Shown here piece after piece: positions 34,370 to 45,900 of a stretch of DNA of 64,000 nt (the stretch's first letter is position 1; each line of letters starts with the position of its first letter). Both the position numbers and the translations under genes were made by a program. The notes below the pieces were generated by a model. It did not search any database and had not been told where the DNA came from. It saw nothing but the letters and a program-made list of their open reading frames with translations. The DNA is from Paragorgia papillata (taxonomy: Eukaryota > Cnidaria > Anthozoa > Scleralcyonacea > Coralliidae). The stretch is from positions 1,710,501 to 1,774,500 of the forward strand of contig JAWNZC010000347.1 of assembly GCA_035771165.1 (NCBI GenBank), given 5' to 3'.

Positions 34370-36916
34370 TTAAAGTTCTTCTGTTGGTAATGTGCTTCCA
34401 AATGACCTATCGGAAGAATTATATTCATTTATTACCAGTGGCATTTCATCACTTCCTCTCCTACAGAATAGTGTTCGAAAACAGCCTTGTTTATACTGAT
34501 AACGAATATTATTGTCAATACTACTCTGAAAGTCTTCATGACGAAAATCAAAGCGAGCAACTTCTGTGAATCTATGTCGTCTCTTTCTGAATATTAGTAG
34601 TAGACAGACAATCACGATGAAGGTTGCCAGACAGATTGCCAAGACGAGTGAGACATCTACTGCAGCAGCAGTGCTGGTGTCCGGTGAAGGGTTTTCTATT
34701 TAAAAGTTCAATAATAAGAAATAATTAACTGAGAGTGTGGTTTGTATAGGAAAATATCAAAGTCTTAGGAATAGCTAGAGTGAACTGCAGGCAACATTGA
34801 TTAAAATGCTGCCTAGGATGTCTGACAGTTCTCCCTTTGGTGAGTAATTGTCTGGTGTTAGACAGAATGAAAATATAAACGGGCTTTTTTTGGCCAGCTC
34901 AGGCAATAATGGGTCCCTGTAGTCTGAATTTTAGGAAAGTATTGCTGGGCAGTGTGTGCTTTTAACATATTGCTTTGCATTGGTGTGGTTTGAAGTTAAT
35001 TGGGTGGATGACTGCTTGGGAATAATCCTCATTACTGTGTTGATTCTAGACCTTGAGACGCATGTGATTAACACTTTGAAGCCTGATGACGAGTCTTTAA
35101 GGTTTATTCTAGCTAACACCAGACAATTTTATTCAGCACAGGGAGAGATCCAGGCCTCAAAGTGTTAAACCCTATCTATTTAACACTTTGAAGCCTGACA
35201 ACGAGTATTAATTTTAAGGTTTATTCAATCTGGTTAACACCAGACAATTTTATTCAGCCCAGCTAGGAGAGGTTCCAGGCCTCAAAGTGTTAAAGTTGTT
35301 GTAGTCATGTGCTTCAAGGGGGTTAAAATTTCTTCAGGTACTCCAGTTTTCCACCCTCTGCAAAATCAACAATCAGATCTCAACTGTGCTCTGTGGTTAG
35401 ATATGGGTTGCATACATGGTGGTTGCTAAGAGCACCTTTGATACCGGTATGCCTTTGACTCAGGCACATTGACGTGTGACTGTCCCCTTCACAATGAAAT
35501 TCAGCCTCCAGCTACGAGAGTAAAGATACCTACCTTTTACACAGACAGTCAAAGAAATATTTTTATAAAACATTCCTCCATTAAATATATCCAGAACCAT
35601 ATGAAATAGTCCAGAATGATTGTAAAAATGACTAACATGTTCTTTGTTTCTCAAATGCTGACCATCTCCCAAACTCCAATTATAAAAAAATGAATGGCAA
35701 AGATAAAATGGATCAATGATGTTAAAAACTAAGATGGTGAAATTGACATATCCAGGTGAATCCAGCGTCACTTCAGTTTGATTTTGACTAACGTTAAAAG
35801 ATCCTTTTGCTGAAGACACTTCCAGTGCAAGTTGTCTTGAACAATCTACAGTATCAAGACAAAAAAACATTAAATAAATATTTTATATAAAATATTATAT
35901 AAAATATTAATATATTATATAAATTTTTTTTATATAAAATATTAATATATACATGTGAAATGTGTGGTAGTTAACAGGATGTTTTGACAACAAACTTGCA
36001 GCAAGCCTGTTAAAAAGTTGTAATTTTATCAAGCCGATACAAGATTCTTGTTGTCGACCTTGTAGTAACTTGTTTAGTATACATGTAGAGTGGTAACAAG
36101 TTGTTGCAACAACTTGTCACAAGTCCATTGGAGTCATTAACCCTGTTACAAGTCACCAACAACCTGTTACAGACTTGTTTACAACAGTGACAACTTCTTG
36201 TAACAGTGCTTGTAACAAGTTGGTATGGAACAACCCAAGGCATTTTTACATATGTTGGCATGTCCGCTCATTGTCTGAAACCTGTACATTTCCTGGCAAC
36301 AAAGCTAAGTAGTCTAACCCTTCCTTCCTTCCCTCCTTCCTTCCTTCCTCCCTCCTTTCCTTCTTTCCTTTCCTTTCTTCCTTCCTTCCTTTCCTTCCTT
36401 CCCAATCCATCCTGGCTTCCTTCCTTCCTTCCTTCCTTCTTTCCTTCCTTCTTCCCTCCTTCCTTCCATTTACTGTCATATACCTGTCACATTCACAAAA
36501 GTACAATTGCTGATCAGCACTTCTTGACTGTCTTCAGCAAAAAACTTAGCTGTCACTGTAACTTTTGTTAAACCAGGTGTCTTGAAAACAAATTGTAAAC
36601 TGGAATCTTTCCAGCGTTGTTTTGTGCATGGTTGAACTACCACTACTCCATCCATATTAAATGTCCAAGTGCACTTGCTGTAGTCTATAAATTCTGGTTG
36701 ATGACCAACTAATGAAGCATTGATTAATACTGAACCATTTCGTCCCTTGTAAGTAGAAGGTTGTCCATGCTCAACAATTAATCCACAACCTTTTACAGTC
36801 GACGTGTTCAGGCATGTGGCAAGCTTTTGTGTAGTTAAACAAATGCCTTGTTGTATCAATGGTACATTTATGAGACAGACCAGCCCAACAGCGCACAGGA
36901 TGTTTAATAATAACAT
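34370..36916 (-). CDS. TMEM130-like PKD-domain single-pass membrane protein, 3 exons, 356 aa
   Basis: Minus-strand exons 36916-36484, 35845-35534 and 34695-34370, joined at two phase-1 introns. Residues 1 to about 26 are a signal peptide (MLLLNILCAVGLVCLI). The ectodomain has many N-glycosylation sequons, including NGSV, NCTF, NFTI, NWSL and NISL. The second exon is a PKD-type Ig-like domain with YNWSLGDG at 199-206 followed by HFYNHSGLFHMVL, equivalent to YSWDFGDG and YYNYSIIGTF in TMEM130. A membrane helix runs about 263-284 (DVSLVLAICLATFIVIVCLL), stopped by RKRRHR, with a 72-residue tail containing EMPLVINEYN. At 356 aa it is shorter than vertebrate TMEM130 and appears to have one PKD domain. 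Function is unknown in the family, which is related to PMEL/GPNMB. Head-to-head with the LRR gene at 37218. Confidence 0.85.
35068..35294. repeat. Two tandem copies of a 110-bp foldback unit
   Basis: Each copy runs from ttaacactttgaagcctga to caggcctcaaagtgttaa and holds an inner hairpin ctggttaacaccag (first copy ctagctaacaccag). The linker between copies, ccctatctattt, resembles the linkers in the three-copy array at 60967. It lies in intron 2 of the TMEM130-like gene. A 5S-SINE tail-like segment (35335-35400) follows. Confidence 0.85.
36320..36470. repeat. (CCTT)n microsatellite, intron 1 of the TMEM130-like gene
   Basis: Imperfect CCTT repeats ending about 13 bp beyond the exon 1 donor side. 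The frames on both strands across it are artefacts. Confidence 0.9.
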
Positions 36917-37217
36917 ACTGTAACAAATTCAATGACAATGGGCGAACGCACACGAAGCCTATTATCCTGCTATTATTAACCAAGAATTACTCCAAAAAAA
37001 CTTTATCAATTCTCATCCAGAAGTCGTACTATACATTTAAAAACAAGAAAACTAATTGTAGAAGAAAATCCCTTTATATACAACAAGAGAATGCCATCAC
37101 ATTGGCAAAAGATTCAAGAAAAAACGTCATTTTGTTCCATTATGTCGGGTATACCCTGCTGACAGAGTACGTAGGCTCTGGGAACGAGATGAGAAAACAG
37201 GCCAAGATCTTGGAAAT
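36917..37217. promoter_or_regulatory. Shared 5' region of the TMEM130-like and LRRC14-like genes
   Basis: 301 bp separate the two divergent start codons. The LRR reading frame stays open upstream to 37062 but without an ATG, so 37218 remains the best start. No TATA box or named motif stands out. Confidence 0.6.
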
Positions 37218-39029
37218 ATGGTGTTTGATGTTGTGTCCTTAGCTGAATTGGCAATAAACGTATCTGTTAAACACGCAGATCTGTTGCGACTTCAGGCTTG
37301 TATTATTCCACCTATCCTTTATCATTCTTTACTGCTTGCTTCGGTAAAGACAAACCGTATTTTGTCTATTCAAAGGCTTTTGTTATCTTGGCCTCTTCAG
37401 AATATATCTCTTGCTAAGTGTGTTGAGTTGTCGCCGGAGCATGCGTCGATGATGGCACATTGTTTCCAAGCAGGTTGCCGTACGCTACGTGAAGTTGACT
37501 TAAGCGGGTGCAACACAGGTTAGTAGTGTAGAATAGACTGGTACAGTAGTGGTACTTCATGGTATAGTGGTGGTATGCATTTGGGACAGTGGACAGTTGG
37601 TATGTGATATGGTGCAGTGGTGGTACATGATGGTACAGTGAAGGTACAGTAGTAGTGGTGGTATGTGATATTACAGTGATAGGATAGGATAACTTTATTT
37701 AAACAGGTTGGCCTCATCAGCTATATAACTGGTATTCATGAAGGACCTGTGATGGTACATGATGGTATGGTGATGGTACAGTGGTGAAATGTGATGGTAC
37801 AATGGTGGTACAGTGGTGGGTACAATGGTGGTACATGATGGTACAATGGTGGTACATGATGGTACAGTGGTGATATGTGATGGTACAATGGTGGTATGTG
37901 ATGGTACAATGGTAGTACATGATGGTACAGTGGTGGTATGTGATGGTACGTGATGGTACATGGAGTATGGTGATGGTACAGTGGTCATATAGTCATTAAT
38001 TTGGCTCTATTAATGATAATTATGACATAACTTTTAGGTATACAGGGCACAGCGTTACTTTTAAGACTTGCCACAGGCAGGGTGCTTCCTCAAGCAAAGG
38101 AATATGTGCTGAGCAGTAGACAGAGTACTACAGAAGTTTTCAGTAAGGTTGCACAAGACAGATTACATTTGACAGCTGACTGTTATATTGACAAAGAGAA
38201 TTTTCCAATGTTTATGGAAGTTTTGGATAATTTGACAGTTCTTGATTTCAATGTGTCTTGCTTACATGCGATAGAGTTGGGATCTAAACAAATAAGGAGA
38301 TTATTGAAAAAGATAGAGCTTCATCAGGTTAGTTGATGATACACAAGTATATGGCCTATTCTATCATATTTCTATTCTCATTGGTGTAACATATAAATTA
38401 GTCTTATACTGTACAATATTACTGTATATTGTATAATGTCCACTAATTATACTTGTTTATTGCAGGCTAAATTTGTAGTTGGACTAAATTTTGAAATGAA
38501 TGGCTTGCCTCCTTTGAAAGATCCTCTAACCAGTTTATCAAACACAACTGGACCTCAAGAGAAATCAGCTTATTGCTTTACAGCTTTCAATAGCTTCTGC
38601 AATCTGAAATATCTCAATCTTTCTGGAAATATTATTGGCGAGTTTGTTATTTTTATGATCTTGAAGAACATATCAGATAAAACTTCTCTAACACACCTCT
38701 TCCTAAATTCATGCAACATTGGACCAAGGCTGCATTATATTGCACAAATATCAGAACTTACATGCATCCTGAAATTAGAGCATTTGGAACTTGCAAATAA
38801 CAGACTAGAAAGAGTTGATAATTTTATGAAATTATTTTTTAAATGTTCCAATACCTTGCTTCATCTTAATTTGGAGATGAATGGCTTTAGACAAGATAGT
38901 TTGTCTGCAATACAAAAACTTCTAAAAGCCCCCTTTCAAATGAAGAAGTTATGCATTGGTAAAAACCAGATTTCTCCCAATGATTTACAGCACTTAAACA
39001 ATATGTCATTTTGTGATATACAATTTTAA
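37218..39029 (+). CDS. LRRC14-like (PRAME-type) leucine-rich-repeat protein, 3 exons, 384 aa
   Basis: Exons 37218-37518, 38038-38327 and 38466-39029, GT-AG throughout, phases 1 and 0. The N terminus MVF...IPPILYHSLLLASVKTN and RLLLSWPLQNISL (residues 52-65) match the LPRELFPLLF and WPFPLLSF segment of LRRC14. LREVDLSGC (90-98) corresponds to LRVLDMTG, and DCYIDKENFPMFMEVL in exon 2 to the VRVNRASYAFLREAL region. Exon 3 has at least four leucine-rich repeats: LKYLNLSGN, LTHLFLNSCNIG, LEHLELANNRLE and LLHLNLEMN. It ends at 384 aa, shorter than human LRRC14 (493). Vertebrate LRRC14 and PRAME relatives bind cullin-RING ubiquitin ligases or the NF-kB kinase complex; whether this one does is unknown. 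Convergent with PSMD12, 951 bp from stop codon to stop codon. Confidence 0.85.
37540..37985. repeat. GGTACAGTGGTGGTA-type minisatellite, intron 1 of the LRRC14-like gene
   Basis: Variable units of about 15-21 bp built on gatggtaca, gtggtggtac and tggtatgtgatggtac. The His/Thr/Tyr-rich frames on the minus strand are artefacts. Confidence 0.9.
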
Positions 39030-39104
39030 AATGAACATCTAAGGACTATCAGATAAATGGTCTCTGATTTTATAATTCACATCTTGCACTAATGAAACAT
39101 CTGC

Positions 39105-39745
39105 TAGCTACCACTCATCCAATATACACTAGCTACCACTCACCATACACTAGCTTGACTCACCTACCCACCATACACTAGCTACCACTCACCCACCCAC
39201 CATACACTAGCTACCACTCACCCACCCACCATACACTAGCTACCACTCACCCACCCACCATACACTAGCTACCACTCACCTACTCACCATCCACTAGCTA
39301 CTGTACCACTCATCCATCCACCCACCATACACTAGCTAGTCTACTGTAGCTACCACCCACCAACCACTATTAACATGTAGCTACCATCCACTACCCACCA
39401 TCCACTAGCTACCTACCCACTAGCTACCACTCACCCACCCAACATACACTAGCTACCACTCACCCACCCAACATACACTAGCTACCACTCACCTACCCAC
39501 CATACACTAGCTACCAATCACCTACCCACCATACACTAGCTACCACTTACCCACCCACCATACACTAGCTAGTCTACTGTAGCTACCATCCACCCACCAT
39601 ACACTACATTTAGCTACCATACACTAGCTAGTCTACTGTAGCTACCACCCACCATACACTAGTAACATGTAGCTACCATACACTACCCACCATACACTAT
39701 CTAGTCTACTGTAGCTACCACCCACCCACCATACACTATATAGCT
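39105..39745. repeat. Minisatellite of ACTAGCTACCACTCACCCACC type
   Basis: About 25 units of roughly 21-29 bp with the core catacactagctaccactca. It fills the convergent gap between the LRRC14-like and PSMD12 stop codons. Confidence 0.95.
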
Positions 39746-39980
39746 ACCACCTTCTATGGCTACCATTCTGATAAAGAGAATAATCATTAACACGCTCATA
39801 CAAGACAAGACAAGAGAGCAAAGGTTGGACAATTTATTTACCTAATATTAAATGCACAGTTACTGCAAATAATAGAAACAAATAGCATCCACATTACAGA
39901 TCCAAGTCTCATCAATAAACTGTTTTACATGTATGTCAGTTGGATATCTTAATAAAGTACAGTTTTGGCTCTTACAGAAC

Positions 39981-42900
39981 TTAGGATGGAACCAATCCAT
40001 GAACCATTTCCTCTTTTGTTATCAGATGGTTTGTTTTATTTAATAATTGCATTAAGGAACTGATGTTATGTGACCATTCATTGAGTATTTCATTTGGTTC
40101 TTTGTGAGGCAGAAAACTGACTGTTCCTCCTGGGCGATCAATCTTTGCAAAAACAACTTTTGAAGCTACTAAGTTGGACAAGAACTCTTCAGCATCCTAA
40201 GCACAAGAGTACATGTACAGTAAGGTCACAAAATACAGTACACTGTAGCCAAATGATTATAATTAATTAACACATGTATTTTATTTAACTTACTGTTGCA
40301 GGAAGGCTCAATAATTCTGCCATTCTTTTCATCGTGATCCCGGTGTAATACTTAGCAATAATCTGAATGTTCTATAAAAATATAGAAGTTCAGTTGTACC
40401 GTAGTACATTCTTCTGTATGGCAGGCTTTTTACTGATCTTTCAAACCAAAACACTTCAAATGGCTTCAAATTAAATTTCAACACTTCACCACTTTTAATT
40501 CATCCCTGGTCATTTTTTGAAATATGGTCAAAAATGTCAAATAAACCCTTTTTAGAACTTCTATAGCAACGAGAAGGGTTTATTTGTGCTAAATCTTCAT
40601 ATTTTAGCCTTACCGGTACTTCAAAAGTTGAAGAAATGGCCAAAATTTAAAGGGGTTAGCCTTTACTTTTTGGTCATTTTTTTCAACTTTTGAAATATGG
40701 TCAAAATGTCAAATAAAGCCTTTTTAGAGCTTCTATAGCAATGGGAAGGGTTTATTTGTGTTATATTTTTCATACTCACATGTTCAACTACTCGTTTTTT
40801 TAAATCTTCCCAATGTTTATTGCCTTGTTCATTGTTTGAAAATACTTCAGTGCAAGGATTATCAGCTGAACCATGTCGGAGCTCTTGTTCAAACTGTTCT
40901 GTGACATCTTTCCAGTTCATTAGTTCAGCTGTTATGTAACATTTTAATAATGATCTAAACAGCAGAGACAAACAGAAGAACAATTATGTACACAATTTGA
41001 GATGAAGGCACTCACAGACTGCATACAGTTATTAGAGGAGCTTAACCCTTTACTGGTCACAGTTGAGATGATTTTACTCGTCAAGGGGAGAGCTCCTGGA
41101 AACCTGGCCAAGGGGATTGGCAACAAAAATTAAGTTTGTCCAATTTGAAAGAACTCATAAAATTGTAATAGAAGATCCTTTACAACTTTTTCGTATCTTT
41201 CTGCATTTTCAAGATATTTCAATTTGTTTGATATGTAAATGAGATGGTCTCTGACGTCAGGAGTGGGGTAAAATATTTTCATACAGAGCAAAACCACTTA
41301 CCGGTACATATCTAACCTGACATGTTCAGCGTCGCAAGGAGTTTTTACGTGCACAGTTTCAAATTATTTCGCTGAACAGACTTAGAGATATAACTGGTTT
41401 TGCTACATGTGAAAATATTTTACCCCACACCTGATGTCAGAGACCATCTCATTTACATATCAAATATCTTCAAAACGAAGAAAGATACGAAAAAAGTTGT
41501 AAAGGATGTTCTATTACAATTTGATGAGTTCTTTCAAATTAGACAAACTTAATTTTTAGTGCTATTGCCCTTTAACCCTTTACTGGTCAGTTGCCTTTTG
41601 GCAACTTATTAATTTTACTCTGGCTAACACCAGACAATTTTACTCGTCAAGGGGAGAGCTCCCAGAAACCTGGCCAATATAAAGGGTTAACAGGCTACAT
41701 GTAGCTCACTAAACTATGGATTAAAAGCTTGATTGCATCTATTCCCAGTTATACTGTACTGTAATGTACTGTAATGCAATGCAAAAGCAAACAGATGCCT
41801 TACAGTTTTGTGCATGTCTTTGGAGCTTGCTAGTGGAATCCATTACAAAATACAAAATAATATCCTTGTCACAGAACCAGAAATTCTGGCCATGATTTCA
41901 AGCCTGTTAATATTTTGATGTCTGGTGATTTCTGGCTCAGGATTGCCAATTACTTTGCTACTTATTTTGGTTTACATACTTATAGACAACAAGTTGTTCC
42001 AACTGTTTCTCTTCATTTATTCGATGAGTTAAGTCAGATTGTTCATTATCATAAGGAGCCAGGATTAGATAGAGAACGACATTTTTTAAAGCCTAAAAAT
42101 TAATATAACAGATTGGAATCAGTGACTGGATTCAATTATTGTATTGTAATCCACACTCTATATTATTCTACCCCAGTCTACTCTACTCCACTCTACTGCA
42201 TTCCACTCTACTCCACTCTGTTCCACTCCACTCTACTCTACCCCACTCCACTCTAGTCCACCAGTACATGTACTCCACTTTACTCTACTCTACTGCATTC
42301 CACTCTATTCCACTCTACTCTACTCCACTCTATTCCACTCCACTCTACTCTACTCCATTCCACTCTATTCCACTCCACTCTAGTCCACTAGTACATGTAC
42401 TCCACTCCACTTTACTCTACTCTACTCTACTCTACTGCATTCCACTCTTATGTACCTCTTCCCACTTGGCCTTGTCCGCTTGGATAATTGGTGTATTATA
42501 AACAGCATGGTAATACTTGCAAATACTCAGATATTCTGCATCATGTTGAGCAAGCTCAATCATCAGTTTATAATATCTGAGCTTTAACTCCTATAAAATA
42601 AATCCAACAATTGATAGAATATGTATACAGAGTAGCTTCCTTTTGTAGATACTGTACAGTAAACTTTTTCACAGATACTAAATTTGTGCACATGATACTG
42701 CTATGTACCTAAACCATGGTACATTAACTTACTGGTTCATTGTTGTTTTCAAAAAACTTTATGCTAATTTTTTTGCTAATAATTTGGGCTCTAATATAAT
42801 CCTTCTTGGCTAAACAGAGTCTCATTTGTTCCTGGATGAATTCAACCTTTTCGTTTTTTTCCATAGATCCATATGTTTCAACCTAGATTGGGTAAAATAT

Positions 42901-45900
42901 CATACAGGATAATGTAAAAGTCAAGTACTCATACTCTTATAATAATACTGGTACATATAGCCAGTTGATAAAGTAATGTACATGTACAGTAATGAAACAT
43001 ACAGTACAGTAATGTACAGTACATAGTGCATACAGTACTGTAGTACTACAGTATAACATGAAAATTAATGGTATTTTGGAAGTAAAGGTAACAGTGATGA
43101 CAATGTGCAGGGAAGCATGGGTGGCATGTGCTGTTAGGGCGCTGCCTCTCACCGCTGTAGTTAAGCCCAGTTGGACAGGGTTAGTACTTGGATGGGTGAC
43201 CGTCTGGGAATAGCCCTGTTCTTGAACTTGAATTTCATGTGAGTAGAGTTTATAGTTGGTCTCTCCTGTGCTTCGAGGGTTTTTCACAGGGTTCTGTGGT
43301 TTTCCTCCCTCCGTAAAATCAACACTTAGGTCTTAGCTTATGTCATGCACTTTTAACATGAGCCTCTGGCTCGGATGATTGGGCGACCACATCCTGTGCT
43401 TGGGCGACCACATCCTGTGCTTAGGACATTAAATAAATCATTACTCAAAAAAAAAATGTACTATAGCTGCTGCAGGCGACTGAAGTTGAGTTATTGGCTT
43501 AAAGTGCCTAAATTATGGTTGGGGATTTTACATATTTAGGATATTTGCAACCTTCTGAGGAGATTTGTAATATATCTTCCTTTCCTAAAATTTCATCTTC
43601 ATGGACTTTTTTGCCGTTAAAGTTGACGGAAGTGACGTCAAAAGAGGAATTTGTCTATACAAAAACCACTTTACAGATTCCTCCTTTGACGTCACTTCCA
43701 TCAAATTTCACAGCAAAAAAGTCCATGAAGATGAAATTTTAGAAAAGGAAGATATATTACAAATCTTCTCAGAAGGTTCCAAATAATATATCCTAAATAT
43801 GTAAAATCCCCAACCATGATATAGGCACTTTAAAAACATACATTATTAATATAGTGTAGTCCTATACAGTATACCTGAAGTTCTTGTAATATATTTGCTG
43901 CTTCTATATAGAGAGATCATAAACAATGTTTTAAAAGAGCAAATAAACACAATTATTATACCGTATACATATTCTGTACTAGGGCAGGAGTCCAGATACA
44001 AATAAAAGTGGACTGGTTCAAATATGTATATTTTCAACCAACAATAATCTTAACCCTTTCATTCCCATTGGTACCATGTGGCACTTTTTATTTTTTACTC
44101 TGTCTAACACCAGATGATTTTACTCATCAAGGGAAGACACAGGGAGAACATGTGGTGTGTGCTGTTAGCACACTGCCTCTCACCAAAAGTTAAGCCCGGT
44201 TAGATGGGGTTAGTACTTGGATGGGTGACCACTTGGGAATGACCCCGTTGTCGAGCTGGAAACTAATGTGAGTATAGTTGTATAGTTGATCTCTCCTGTG
44301 CTTCGAGGGTTTTTCACCAGGTTCTCCGGTTTTCCTCCCTCCGCAAAATCAACACTTACATCATGGTAGTCATGTTCAATTGGGGTATTTCGCTCTGTTT
44401 GACCACCAGTTGCAATAGGCAATAAATCTAAATCTAAGACCTCCTGAGTCCTGACATGGTGGGAGTTAAAGGGCTAATCGTCAAAGTGAGAATCTTGACA
44501 GAAAGAGTTACTATAATACACAAACCTGAGATATCTCCATCCTTCTCTTTTATTACAGCCAATATCTTGGTTAGTCGTGCTCTTTCCAACTCAACATATA
44601 TCTAAAATAATAATTATCATGTACCGGTATATATAATTGTTGCCCTGGAATGTCTCAAATTGTACAAATTACATACTGTCCTGTACATGTACCTTTCCAG
44701 CGGTAACTGTTCGTAAAGTTTCAATAAGTTTTAATTTGGTTTCTTTATCTGGCATCTGATCAACATAAGTACAGGCCTCCTGAATCATCTTTGTGACAGC
44801 CTAAGAATGAAATACATTTTTCCTCTATTAAGGGAATGACTACAAAGGGTCATAAATTATTTTATAAATATTAATGTCGAACCTGTTTCAACTGGTTTCG
44901 TCGTTTTGTCAAGATTAATATGTGTTCATTTAGGACCTCCCATTCACGTTGTTCAAAGCACAACTTTATTATGGCAACCAATAATCGGCTTGTTGATGGT
45001 AAATCTGCTCCCTTAAAGAAATATGGATCTTATTTACCACTCAATACTACATCACGTCACTCTTCTTTACATCTCACTGAGCAGGACTGATGTTATTCAG
45101 AGCAACACCCTTCGTCTCCTAAAGGCTTCTGCTTAGCTCATTCCTGTTCAAGGGCTTCTCCAGAGGTGAATAAAATTGTCTGGTATTAGCCAGGACAAAA
45201 TACTAAAGACCAATTTGGACAGAAAAGAGTTAAATGGTCAGACTTGTTTAGTGTAGATTTTCATCTGCCTGTATTGTGTGAAGTCAGTAGACAAAGCTGC
45301 TAAGGCTTAAGTACAGTGTGGAAGAGATTGGGTGTTTTTATGATGGCCTTGGATGACTAGAACTACCAGAATGCTTTGCCAGTCTTCTAGTGCTAATAAA
45401 TAGAGAATACAGTGGAGCCTCGCTATAACGTGGTGGTTGGGGTCCTTAGTGGTGACCACATTATAGATGAAGCACGTTATTGCGAGGTACAGCCAAATCT
45501 CATTCCCAGTAGTACTCTTCCCACTCAGTTCTGGTGCAATATTGTGGGCCGAGTACTGGCAGCGAGATTGAGTACTGCCAGAAGCACTTTCTGTTCGATT
45601 CTAACAATCCAATCATGACTGAAGAAGCTTGAAGTCCACTCAAGATTTCAACAAAATGGAATTGAAATAAGATTTTTGAGCATGGTTTTCATTTCTCACA
45701 ATGATCACACTGCCGTGTTGTCGTTTTTATCTCTTATGATCATGATTATTCAGCATGATTGAATTGTCTCCAGTGAGCAAAATAGAAACTTCAGTTTCAG
45801 TGTCATATTACACATCAATTCTGTTGCTATTTTGCAGAATTTAGCAGTTTGTGGTGAACTTTAGTGTTGTAGGTAAACATCAGTATAAGTCATCAAATGA

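Noticed and set aside
41915..42103. Plus-strand frame ([20 protein letters not shown]...) that looks coding
   Set aside because: It is the antisense shadow of PSMD12 exon 9 (41980-42092, minus), whose translation [20 protein letters not shown] is unmistakable and joins in frame.
43181..43202. Functional 5S rRNA gene
   Set aside because: Only the internal-promoter half resembles 5S; the sequence continues into a shared SINE body and A-rich tail, and copies are dispersed and diverged.
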